This document shows, piece after piece, positions 44,246 to 54,291 of a stretch of DNA of 64,000 bases. The notes beneath the pieces were generated by a model. That model did no database searches, was not told where the DNA came from, and saw only the letters and a program-made list of their open reading frames with translations. The position numbers and the translations under genes were made by a program. This stretch comes from Takakia lepidozioides (lineage: Eukaryota; Streptophyta; Takakiopsida; Takakiales; Takakiaceae): NCBI GenBank assembly GCA_030704615.1, contig CM060732.1:35383053-35447052 (forward strand), read 5' to 3'. Within the stretch, counting starts at the first letter, position 1, and each line of letters opens with the position of its first letter.

Positions 44246-44710
44246 TCAACCCTGAATTTGCATATTGAATTTTGTAAGTTGGCTCGTTGGGTGGATCTGT
44301 GGTGAGGGGCACCTTCTTCTTTGACATGTTTCAGTCTGTTTTGCCCTGTCATCAGGCTCAACCCTGAATCTGCATATTGAAAAATGTAGGTTAGCTCGTT
44401 GGGTGGATCTATTGTGAGGGCTCCTTCTTCTTGGACCTGTTTCAGCTTGTTTTGCCCTCTCATCAGGCTCAGCCCTGAATTTAGATATTGAATGATGTAA
44501 GTTAGCTCGGTGGGTGGATCTGTGGTGAGGGCACCTTCTTCTCCCACCTGTTTCACCCTGTTTTGCCCTCTCATCAGACTCAGCCCTGAATTTGGATATT
44601 GAAAGATGTAAGTTAGCTCGTTGGGTGGATGTGTGCTGAGGGCACCTTCTTCTTTGACCTGTTTCAGCCTGTTTTGCCCTCTCATCAAGCTCAGCCCTGA
44701 ATTTGCATTA
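44236..44710 (-). repeat. Tandem repeat of about 111 bp with an open reading frame
   Basis: Four to five units with the plus-strand marker CATCAGRCTCAGCCCTGAAT at spacings of about 110-113 bp. On the minus strand the frame stays open through four units, giving a 37-residue repeat with LMRGQNRLKQVKEEGAL, DPPNELTYIFQY and NSGLS. The retained frame may mean it was coding; no flanking domain is recognised. Confidence 0.7.
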
Positions 44711-44850
44711 CTCTTGGTAATTTGGTAAACTCCCGGTAACTTGGTAACTAATGGTAACTAATGGTAAATTATGGTAGATCATGGTAGACCACGGTAACTT
44801 TTGGTAACATGATAACTTAGTAACTTCTGGTATTTACATCTGGTAAGTTT
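44710..44850 (+). repeat. GGTAACT-type short repeats
   Basis: GGTAACT, GGTAAAT and GGTAGAC variants repeat about a dozen times. No gene. Confidence 0.7.
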
Positions 44851-44927
44851 CCGCTGGGCTATGTCCGTGACATCACCCCCTCCTCTAGCGTCGAGTTCCT
44901 CGAGCAGCGGTAAAATCTTGGACTTGC

Positions 44928-45143
44928 TTAGAGCTGGAGAAAATCCAAAATCCGGCGAATGGTACTTGCCAAATATTCGGCTCTTCGTTCTTGACTCAAA
45001 TGATTTACATGTCCCTGCAACCATCGATAGTGTCCAACACCTTGAACTTGGGACCACTCAGTGATTTGAGCATTCTGATTTTCGAAACTGCCTTCAAACA
45101 TGATTTCGTTGCCATCTGGGTCCGAAGCCTCAGCAAAAAAGTG
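44928..45143 (-). other. Open stretch interrupted by the hAT insertion
   Basis: On the minus strand HFFAEASDPDGNEIMFEG and GVGHYRWLQGHVNHLSQERR are encoded; the frame appears to continue across the hAT target site into the DNA right of 57384. No family recognised. It may be an exon or a transposon remnant. Confidence 0.3.
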
Positions 45144-45151
45144 GTTCTTTC
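45144..45151 (+). repeat. hAT target-site duplication, left
   Basis: GTTCTTTC, identical to 57377-57384. Eight bp is the standard hAT duplication. Confidence 0.85.
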
Positions 45152-45532
45152 CAGTGTTGTGCGGGTATATTGATTTCAATATACCCTTAGGGTATAAGTA
45201 AATTATTTTTGTCAAATCATTTACCCTCTGGGTATGGATAAATCGACAAAACATTATTCACCCTCCGGGTATGGATAAATTAACTTTTCAGATTTCTATA
45301 TAACCCCCGGGTATGGATATATATGCCAAAATATGAATAGTTTCCGGGTATGGATAGTTATTTCAATTAATATGATGTTCTTCAATATGTACAAAACACA
45401 AAAAAAACAATCTAGGGTAAAAGAGAAAATTGATAAGATATTGTATAATATTTTGGTGTTAATTTCCAATGCAAGATGGAGGAGGTTTGAGATTAAAAAA
45501 AAACACATCGGCTGGTAGGTTAGCTGGTAAGT

Positions 45533-45697
45533 TGTCGTGCGCATACATATCGCTACACAACTACATCACTGTCCAAAACCACACAACACATGTGCACACC
45601 ACACACCAGTATACCACTAGTCCAACCACTAGGCTACAGCTAGTCAGTCACTAGGCTGCCACTATGCTGCCCACTATGGTAGTCACTAGTCCACACA
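45533..45697 (-). repeat. Partial second LTR (copy C)
   Basis: It begins at the LTR start CCACACA (reverse strand) and ends at the same GCGCACGACA point as in copy A. Confidence 0.8.
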
Positions 45698-45698
45698 A

Positions 45699-46204
45699 TG
45701 ATAAAGAAGAAGAATACAAGTACAAGCTCATGCGAGCTCACAAAACTGAATCATAAACTGATGCATATATAAACTCATCACTCAAATACAAGTCAAGCCA
45801 AATGCATCCCACGCCATGGGGAATCCACACTACGGCGTCATAGCTAGGCGCCGTGAGGCTCAACTCGAGAAAGATGAGCCTCCCGTGCTTGCCGTGAAGA
45901 TAACCACTCCAGGGCCTAAATCTGCCTTGACCCCTGGATTGACACTTGGGCCAATCCCAAATGTCAATTTGTAAAAGCTAGCTATTTCCTAGCTAGTTTC
46001 ACACTAGTGGTAAAATAACTTGACAGCTGTCGTGCGCATACATATCGCTACACAACTACATCGCTGTCCAAAACCACACAACACATGTGCACACCACACA
46101 CTAGTATACCACTAGTCCAGCCACTAGTCCAACCACTAGGCTACAGCTAGTCAGTCACTAGGCTGCCACTATGCTGCCCACTATGGCAGTCACTAGTCCA
46201 CACA
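45699..46204 (-). repeat. 3' LTR of gypsy copy C
   Basis: 506 bp, aligned over its whole length with 16358-16865 in reverse complement, with scattered substitutions. Confidence 0.85.
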
Positions 46205-46464
46205 ATCGCCCCCCTAGCTGGTGCTTAGGTCCCTCTAAGTCCAGGTAGCCACAAGATGTGATAGTGACCATAGCCTCACTAAGTCCTCCACCACTATCCC
46301 TATTACACTCAAACTCGATAGATCAAGAGGCCGGGTGCAAGAGTTGCCCCATCGTTAGTCGCCGTCTTGCAACCTGTGAACTTGAGCTTGGGATCTCATG
46401 TATTGACTCCTATGAACTTGGCCTCCCATGTCTTGTTAGCTGCCTCCAGTCATGTCCATTGCCA

Positions 46465-46710
46465 CTATCCCAAGCAGTGTGGATACAACCAATCTCCGTC
46501 AGGAACCTTCTCAAGAGGTGATGTCAAGCATCCCATATGCCAACCCCTTGAGCATCGATCACACACCAGCATGGTGGCTGCCCCTTTGGCAGACCCACAG
46601 AGCATGCACCTCAAACCTGCAGGTACCACTGCCAAGTTTGGGTCAACTCCGCCATCGACATTGGGAAGGTGACATGGCGCACAATTACGCACATGGTCCT
46701 TCCAAGTCAT
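46465..46710 (-). CDS. PHD-type zinc finger ORF (copy C)
   Basis: Same 82-codon length as in copy A (15855-16100) and open throughout. The metal-binding series is CMLC, CDRC, HMGC and YPHC, so the seventh ligand Cys is Tyr here (TAT for TGT), which should damage zinc binding. The Trp before HMGC, lost to a stop in copy A, is intact. The preceding part has a second Cys pair (NCAPC) outside the finger. It would be the C-terminal part of the Pol polyprotein, downstream of integrase. Confidence 0.75.
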   Translation of the reverse strand: MTWKDHVRNCAPCHLPNVDGGVDPNLAVVPAGLRCMLCGSAKGAATMLVCDRCSRGWHMGCLTSPLEKVPDGDWLYPHCLG

Positions 46711-46757
46711 GCCATCCCGAACCCTCAGAATAACATGCCCTGCAGTAACATCCAGAG

Positions 46758-47095
46758 TCGTTGTTAGGGAGCCTTGAGCTATAAGAAAGCTCCAATCACA
46801 ACTAAAACAAATGCTACATATATATCATTCCTAAAATGTCATATAACCCTCTTCAGATCTCGCATATATATATATATATAAAGGAAACCTGCCCACAATT
46901 TAGGTCCTTGAGGGGGGTATTTTTTTTTTTTTTTTTTTTCTTCTTCAGGAACTTGAGGAGCGGGAAAGATTAACCCCCTTTCATTTATGGACCATGAGAC
47001 CTACATGACGATCAACGCCCAGACGTACCGTCACGAACAATCCCACACGCGGGGCAGGCCGTGGGTTCGACCATAGCGACACACACTGTGCACTT
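46758..47095. other. Segment between the split gypsy parts
   Basis: It contains a TA microsatellite (46866-46880), a T-run (about 46920-46940) and CCGTGGGTTCGACCATAGC (about 47060), a B-box-like match that might belong to a SINE. Under the inversion model it lay upstream of the 5' LTR. Confidence 0.4.
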
Positions 47096-47421
47096 TGTCA
47101 AGTTCTTTTACCACTAGTGTGAAACTAGCTAGGAAATAGCTAGCTTTTACATATTGACATTTGGGATTGGCCCAAGTGTCAATCCAGGGGTCAAGGCAGA
47201 TTTAGGCCCTGGAGTGGTTATCTTCACGGCAAGCGCGGGAGGCTCATCTTTCCGAGTTGAGCCTCACCGCGCCTAGCTATGGCGCCGTAGTGTGGATTCC
47301 CCACGGCGTGGGGTGCACTTGGCTTGACTTGTATTTGAGTGATGAGTTTATATATGCATGAGTTTATGCTTCAGCTTTGTGAGCTCGCATGAGCTTGTAC
47401 TTGTATTCTTCTTCTTTATCA
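47096..47421 (+). repeat. 5' LTR of gypsy copy B, truncated
   Basis: It matches the last 326 bp of the LTR, from TGTCAAGTT through the TTATATATGCATG box to the terminal CTTCTTTATCA. The first about 180 bp are missing. Confidence 0.85.
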
Positions 47422-50374
47422 CTCGAGAAAGATGAGCTCGAGTCTGTGAGTGCCAGGTTCGAGTTGTTTTGTAGCACTTGTGTTTTCATGAGAAGCGGTT
47501 CAGCCTAGAGTGCAGGGATCCATGCATGAGCCTATCCAAAGTGGATAGAGTGCAAAGGCGAACAGGTTGCAGGTTTGCAATGGATAGAGAGGCGGGTGAG
47601 ATGCTGGTCTCGAGTGGGTGAACTGGTGGTCGTCTTCTTTAGCTGCAGGCCAAGTTAAGGAGCTGCAACAATGTGGAGCTGCGAGGGTGTTAGATATAAG
47701 TCATAGTTATCGGGAGCTCCAACTTCAAGCTCATAAGGAGGTATGAGTGAAGAGATGCAAGCCAATGCATTTGTGGCTATGTTGAGTTGGGGGTTTCAAT
47801 CTGAAACTCCAGCGGTATGAGGGCTCTTGCCATGGCAAGAGCGGGGCTGGAACAGGAGCTAAGAGGTGTGGCAAGGCCATGGAATGTGCACCTAGGGTTT
47901 CAGAGCTTGGAAGAAAAGTTCTTGCACCACAAGAGCAGTGTCTTGTGGCTGGAAATGTAAGCCTTAGGGTTTCAGGAACTTGGCAAGGGCTGTGGAGTGC
48001 TTAGTCTTGTCTTAGAGAGCATCAAGGAGCCAAGGAGCCAAGATAGGGGGTTGATATCTCTTGTGTGAAGAGGTTGCATGTGTGGAGCATGTATTTAGCT
48101 CATTGAAGCTTCCATCTTCAAGCTTGGAGGGCAAGCAAGGAAGAGGGAAGGGCTGACTTCCCTTATGTGAGGGCAATGCATGTGTGGAGCATGCTATCAG
48201 CCTGGTGAAGGCTTGCACTTTCAGGTGTGGGAGTGCAAGAAAGGAAGAAAGGGGCTGGTTTCCCTGTAGGGCATGTGGAGCATGCTTTCAGCTTGTTGAA
48301 GCTTATATTTTCAGGTTTGTGGGTGCAAGAAATGAAGCAAAGGAGCTGATTCTCTTATGGTGAGAGTGGGGCATGTGTGGACCATGCCTTCAGCCCATTG
48401 AGGCTCTTGTTTTCAAGCTTTAGAGAGCTAGAACAGAAGGTCTAGGGCTGGTTTCCACTTGGAGTGAAAGAACAGCTTTTGTAGGGCCTATGTGAGTTGG
48501 GGTTTCAACTTCAAGCTTGAAGGGAGCGCAACTCTTGAAGCAGCAGGTGTAGGGGGCTGGAATAGGCTCTAAGACAGATGCTATGGCCAATGAGAGTGCT
48601 TGAATGAGTGCTCACAAGGGCTGGAACCAGCAGGGCTTGGTTGTTTGCCATTGAGTTTAGTGGCGTGTTTGGGGAGGCTAAGTGAGAAAGAAGGCTTGGT
48701 TTGTGGCAACCATCTCATGGCTTAGGGCTACTATAGTGGTGTGTGGGAGCCGAAAGAGCAAGAATACCTTGCTGATTTCCTCACAGCTGCCATAGCTCGG
48801 TGGAAAGAAGCCTAGAGTCCAAGAGACACAAACCCTAGCTTGGCGTGGCTAAACCCCTTGGAGAAATGGCTAAACTGCCAGAGCGGCCATGGATGGGGCT
48901 GTGATGGGCTATCCCTGTGGCCTTGGTGGCTGTGCCGAGCTGCGCCGGTGGCCTTCAGGGCTGTGAGGGGCTGTGACAGGCCGTGCCTGAGGCCTTTGGG
49001 GCTGTGACGGGCTGTGAGGGGCTGTGTCAGGCCGTGCCTGAGGCCTTTGGGGCTGTGAGGGGCTGTGACAGGCTGTGGCGGGCTGTGCCCAGTGGCCTGT
49101 GGGGCTGTGAGGGGTTGTGAGGGGCTTGACAGGCTGTGCCCCGTGGCCTGTGGGGCTGTGACGGGCTATAAGGGGCTGTGACAGGCTATGCCCTGTTGCC
49201 TGTGGGGCTGTGACAGGTTGTGCCCTGTGGCCTGTGGGGCTGTGACGGGATGTGACAGGCTGTGACAGGCTGTGCCCTATGGCCTGTGGGGCTGTGACGG
49301 GCTGTGACAGGCTGTGCCTAGTGGCCTGTGGGGCTGTGACGGGCTGTGAGGGGCTGTGACAGGCTGTGCCCAGTGGCCTGTGGGGCTGTGACGGGCTGTG
49401 AGGGGCTGTGACCCATGTGACCTGTGTCGGGCTGTGACAGGCTGTGCCCTGTGGCCTATGGGGCTGTGAGGGGCTGTGATAGGATGTGGCCTTTGGGGCT
49501 GTGACCCTGTGACCTTTGTAGGGTTGTAACAGGCTGTGCCTATGGCCTTTGGGGTTGTGATGGGCTGTGACAGGCTGTGACATGTGGCCTTTGGGGCTGT
49601 GACCCTGTGACCTGTGTAGGGCTGTGACAGACTGTGGCCTGTGAGCTGTGTGGGCTGTACTGGTCTGTGGTGGCCCGTGTTGACCTGTGGATGGCCTGTG
49701 CTGACTCGTGGAGGCACTGGTGGACTACCTAAGGACTGGTATGTGGTCTTGAAGGCCGAATTTTGAAGCTCGTGGAGGACGGTTTGAGGAGTATCTTCAT
49801 GATATTCCCATGGTCATGCAAGTGAGGGAAGAGAGGAGAGGAAGAGTGTTGGGATGAGGGCATGCTGGGGTTAGGCAATGCTTTAGCTTCTCTTCCTCGT
49901 AGTTTCCACCCTCTCATTAGGCCAAGACCTTTTCGTAGGTGGAGGCAAGAGTCAGTCCGGGTTTGGGCTGGGGTGTCCTTGCGGGAGTAACACCATGGAG
50001 TTGTTTTTGGTGTGGGGGAGTTGTCGTTCTGATTTCTTGTGTTTGGATCCCCTCCATACCTGCATGCTTCACTGTGCGCCATGCTAGTTTTGTGTGGGCG
50101 CTTGTTTTTATAGGTGATTGGTCCGGATTTGATCACTGGCCAGTCCTAGAGCATGCTGTCGATGGTGAGGCTGGGGTGATGACCAGCCAGACCATCATTG
50201 TTTCTCCTGTGGTGAGGTTGGAGGTGACGACCAGCCAACCATAGGAGTGCTTGCGGTGGATGCAGGTACAGGTGTAGGCTATGTTAGGAACTTAGTATTC
50301 CAAACCCTAAGCCGCAACAGGTTTTCTACCCGGTTACCTTGTGGAGAGGGGGTTAGGGACATATTCATGACCGG
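47422..50374 (+). repeat. Unusually long leader of copy B, packed with tandem repeats
   Basis: About 3 kb separate the LTR end from gag. 47980-48440 holds about four units of roughly 110-125 bp marked by GTGGAGCATG and AGCTTGTTGAAGCTT-like text. 48900-49690 is a GC-rich minisatellite of GGGGCTGTGACAGGCTGTG and TGGCCTGTG units. A long minus-strand frame across the latter (48909-49583) is a composition artefact. I see no protein gene. The primer-binding site should be right after 47421 but I cannot match a tRNA. Confidence 0.75.
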
Positions 50375-52245
50375 TTGAGTATCAACACGGAGGTGCCACT
50401 AGTTACTAGGGACAGTGCCGGTTCGAGCACTTGCGATACTAGTGGGTACACGAGACGAGGTGTGCGGTTTAGGCCACCTTCACCTCCTGTGTCTTCTACG
50501 GAAGGTTCTGATTCGGATTGTGAATCAGGAGGACTCATACCGGCGGTGCAAGTTGTTTCTTTGCCATTGTTGTGGGACACAATGGAGGAGATGTATGGAG
50601 CTACCAAGGGGCCACGAAGATACTCTGGGGCGGTGGGCACCATCGAGTTAGATGATTTTATCCAAGAGTTTGATAGTTGGTGTGATTTGCAGCAAATGCG
50701 CAATCCACAACTATTTACGCCTTTCATGGCATGGAAGGGGCTGTTTCAGCACCTTGAGGGGCCGCCTATGGATGATTACCATGAGTGTAGGCGGGGGCAT
50801 GAGGTTGAGATCGAGGAGTGGAGGATGTACTGGTCACCCGACTATGTCTCCATCACTAGGGGCACTAGAGCCACGAGGGCAGTGGCTACACCTGCCGCTG
50901 CACCGGCAGCTTCAGCAAGTAGCAGTGGGACTAGTGGGACTGGTGGTACAGTAGCTACGACGTCCACCAAGCCACTACCGCACCAGAACTAGTACCCGTA
51001 TCTGCCTTCAACCCTGTTGTGGAGTTCTTCGAAGAGTTGAGAGGGAACTACCAAGGGGTGAGGACAGAGAAGTTGCGGAGCTTGCAAGAGTTCCAACGGA
51101 AGCCGACCGAGAGCTTGAGGGAGGCTTTCACTCGCATGAGGCGCTTGATAAATGTAACCCAAGGGGTTACAGAAGCTCAGGCAGTCTAATTCTGGTATGG
51201 GATATTGGATAAGGAGCTGAGGAGAAGGGTGCGGGATGCAACTCTCCTACAAGCGGCCCAACCCACCTTAGCAAATGTGTTTTTGCTGGCAGAGTGGATA
51301 GAGCTCAACATGGTGGAAGAACGAGTGGTCATGGTGGGATTTGCTAAGGAGACACCACGGGGTAGTGGTGCTCCTAGCCAATCACTACCTCAACGTGCTC
51401 AAGGCAACAAGGGGGCTCATGTGAAGCTCAAGGAAGGGCAGAGAGGACCTCAGATGCAGGGGTCTCTCCCTTCATTTGCTGGCCAACAACGGGCGGATGT
51501 GGTGTGCTGGACATGTAGAGGACCCCATGTCAAGAAGGATTGCCCAGAGGGAGGCAAAAGGCTGGCACATGCACAGCCTGCACAGTTGCAGTGTGGGCAT
51601 TGTGGCAAGCATGGGCATAGAGAGGCCCAGTGTTATGGTTTGCATCCTGAGTTGCGCCCAGGCCAGTTCCAAGGGAACAATGGTGGCCGGGGGCAAGGTG
51701 GAGCAGCCCAGAGAGGACGAGGTGGCCAGCCACGAGGTGCAGAGGTGGAGTTGGATCCACAGCGTGGGGAGGCAAGCCGTCAGGCTAGGCTTCCTCAGTC
51801 ATTCACATTGGCGGAGACAGTGTCGACGCCATCCATGGCACCTAGTTCTCGCCCGATTGTTACCGAGGCGGAGGTTACTATGTCATTGGGGAGAGCTACA
51901 CGGGTAGCACCACTACCTAGTGTTGCCAAGGCTACGGCAGCTAATGTGCTGCTAGGAGCGGCCACATCTGTGTGCCAGGCTCCATTGTTCTCGGCTACCA
52001 TGATTGCGACGCCAGGGGTAAGACCAGCTCAGGTGTTCAGGCTGGCAGCTACACTCTGGGAGAATGGGGAGGTTACTTCATCTTCTGCGGAGATAGTGGG
52101 AGGTGTAGTGCCGGAGGGATCCTCGGATTTGAGGGTCAAGACTGCCACGGCAGCGCCATGGCAAGCTGCAGCTGTCAGGTTGATGGAGCTGCCAGCTAGG
52201 CCAGCCATTGAGCGCGCCATGGTGACACCTGGAGTTGTCATGTGA
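50375..52245 (+). pseudogene. Gag polyprotein with zinc knuckles (copy B)
   Basis: An acidic Ser-rich N-terminus leads into a capsid region (TIELDDFIQEFDSWCDLQ, WKGLFQHLEGPP) and then, one frame over, FNPVVEFFEELRGNY, LQEFQRKPTESLREAFTRMR and LDKELRRRVRDATL, the retrotransposon gag signature. Two CCHC knuckles follow (CWTCRGPHVKKDC, CGHCGKHGHREAQC). Breaks: TAG at 50990-50992 with a frameshift, TAA at 51187-51189, and TGA at 52243-52245, where copy A has TTA. No in-frame ATG precedes 50375; the first in-frame Met is near 50582 (MEEMYGATKG), so the true start is uncertain. Confidence 0.85.
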
Positions 52246-52269
52246 GACAACCAGGATGGCATTTTCTGT

Positions 52270-52980
52270 TTGAGTGGACCGTCGGGCAAGAAGTACTGGC
52301 CACTGCGGGTCTTGTTGGACTCGGGAGCTCAGCCATTGATGCTGGGCAGAGCTGCTATTGCAGGTTTGGGCCTCACGGAGGCGGATATAGAGCCTTGTCC
52401 TTTCCAGATACAGACATCTCTGGGAGGATCGGAGCAGGCTCGGGGCATGACACGGCGTGAGTTGGCTATCAGACTACGGCCGGATAACCCTACAGATGGC
52501 TCAGTGATGCGAGCCAAGGCCATTGTGACAGACGCGGTCTCATACGATGTCCTGGTTGGTGGGGCAGTGTTGTACCCCATGGGCTTCATCCTGGATTTTT
52601 GGGAGGAGTCAGCTTCCTATAGGCCTGCATGGCAGTCAGGGGAGGGCCGGCGTGTGCAGCTCCCTGTGACGTTCATAGGAGGAGTTGCGGTTGCCCAGCG
52701 AGGCAAGATGCTGACACTAGCAGCATTCACAGCGGCAGTGAGTTGGCCTAGAGAGTTGCTTGAGGGCAACACTCATTCAAAGGATATGCCACCTCCGGGA
52801 GAGCAGGATGACATGTATGGTATGGCGGAGTTGTCTACCATGGTTGCTCAGACTCCATTGTGGGGCACGAGCAAGGATTTGCAGCGGGATGCTGATCGAC
52901 GGGTGCAACAAGCCTGGGTGGAGGCTTTTGTACCGTCAGGAGAGGAGAAGAGTGCGGGGATTGCACCAGGACCACCTCAG
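52270..52980 (+). pseudogene. Aspartic protease (copy B)
   Basis: LRVLLDSGAQPLMLGRAA (active site codons about 52314-52328) is intact here, unlike in copy A. The domain continues through AIRLRPDNPTDG and SYDVLVGGAVLYPM. It is in the same open frame as the start of the methyltransferase, so protease and methyltransferase were one polyprotein. The interval 52740-52980 is a linker without recognised motif. Only the upstream gag lesions prevent expression of this domain. Confidence 0.85.
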
Positions 52981-52984
52981 TTGT

Positions 52985-54279
52985 CTCCATTGGACACCAC
53001 ACCTATTGTGTGGCAGTATCCGGATGAAGGCATTTGTCTTCTGGACTTGTTTGGCGGGATCAGCACCGGATTGGCTGCTGTGTTACAGGCAGGTGTACGA
53101 GTTCGGCGTTATCTGTATGTGGAGAGAGATGAGACTACACGACGCGTTTCACTTCGCCATGTTGCTCAGTTGGTGCAGCGGTACCCTGAGTTGTTGTCGG
53201 TGTCTGCAATTCGTGGATATCAGCAGGCCTTGCCAGCAGACATTTTGTTGCTGGGGGCGCAAGATTTGGAGCGGGTTGGCTCCATTGATCTGGTAGTGGC
53301 AGGTTGGCCCTGCCAACGACATTCATCAGCCGGGCATGGCAATAGATTGTGAGACTCGAGGTCGGGTCTGTTTTGGGAGATGGTGCGGGTTTTGCGCCAT
53401 TTGCAGCTTCATCAAGCTGTAACTCCAGCATACATCTTGGAGAATGTGCCACTGATGGGCGATTCTCGGGCCAGGGTGATGGCTAGTGTGCATCAAGTCC
53501 GGTCGTGGCTTGGATCAGCAGTGTTGCTAGATGCAGCTACAGTGGGGTCACGGGCTCATCGTCCACGGCTATGGTGGACTAACTTGATGCCACCCGCATT
53601 GCTCAAGCGTGCATTTGATGGGGTGCAGCGGCCAGCACATCTCACAGTGGATAGCATTCTGGACACAGGGAGGCAGTCTCAGTGTGTGAGACACGATGAC
53701 CGTTCGCCTGTGGCAGTGGTCAACAAGGTGGGTCAACCACGAGCAACATTACCTACACTGCTCAGCTTCCCAGGATCGCATGCTTTCCGGGATAGTGGAC
53801 CTGGCCTCCTGTGGGATGCTCAATTGCAGCAGTTAGTGGAGCCTAATGCTGACGAGCGTGAGCGGGCAATGGGTTTTACCACTGGTACCACGGCGGTGTC
53901 GTCTCTTTCTGAGGCATCACGTCGTCAAGTGCTGGGGCAAGCAATGGATCTCAATTGCTTGACCTGGATTATCAGCTTGGCTATGGCTGAGCAACGCAGA
54001 GTGCGGAGTACACTTCCTTCGATGGTCTCTCTGCCTACCGAGACGGTACAGGCAGTGAGTGGGGGCGAGCATGTGAGGACCACGGGGTGCAGGCATCCAT
54101 GGCACACATGGGAGGTGCTCGAGGTTCAGAGGGAGTTGGCAGCCAAGGTGGCGATGAAAGATGAGGTTGGGGATTTTTCTCGGGTGGAGGAAGTCCTTGA
54201 GGATGAGATGATGGGGCAGGATGAGGCCTTGTCACTGACTGATCAGGTAGGGAGTACTGCTCAAGAGGTTGCAACATAG
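52985..54279 (+). pseudogene. C5-cytosine DNA methyltransferase domain inside gypsy copy B
   Basis: It would methylate cytosine in DNA, SAM as donor. Motif I LLDLFGGISTGLAAVLQAG (from 53038); motif II YLYVERDETT; motif IV DLVVAGWPCQRHSSAGHG with catalytic Cys codon 53311-53313; motif VI YILENVPL (Glu codon 53440); motif VIII RAHRPRLWWTNL (about 53553); and motif X RRQVLGQAMDLNCLTWI (about 53920-53970), with LFWEMVRVL after motif IV as in DNMT3/DRM-type enzymes. Motifs run I to X in standard order, not permuted as in plant DRM. About 300 residues, a full catalytic domain. The only lesion is TGA at 53350-53352 (CGA in copy A). An acidic tail leads to the shared TAG at 54277. Confidence 0.9.
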
Positions 54280-54285
54280 CAACCA
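54277..54285 (+). promoter_or_regulatory. Shared TAG-CAACCA between methyltransferase and reverse transcriptase (copy B)
   Basis: TAG (54277-54279) followed by CAACCA, the same as at 13049-13057 in copy A. The frame stays open afterwards (QPLDVSSTSKPTGLKVAV), then a one-base indel near 54425 precedes reverse transcriptase. The context agrees with UAG-CARYYA, known to favour readthrough. Confidence 0.5.
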
Positions 54286-54291
54286 CTGGAC

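Larger units (their letters stand above)
45533..46757 (-). mobile_element. Gypsy copy C: inverted 3' end (PHD finger, LTR, partial LTR)
   Basis: Reverse complement of copy A 15767-17054. It holds the end of the integrase tail, PHD finger, polypurine tract, full LTR and the same partial second LTR. Its internal end (ACGACTCTGG) picks up where copy B stops (CTCCTAC at 57076), so B and C together make one complete element split by an inversion. Confidence 0.85.

Noticed and set aside
48909-49583. 224-residue Pro/Gln/His-rich protein on the minus strand
   Set aside because: It follows exactly from the GGGGCTGTGA minisatellite; frames stay open because the repeat lacks stops, and there is no start context or motif.
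52985-54279. Host DRM or DNMT gene interrupted by a retrotransposon
   Set aside because: The domain is continuous in frame with the element's protease and occurs in the same position in two separate copies, so it belongs to the element.
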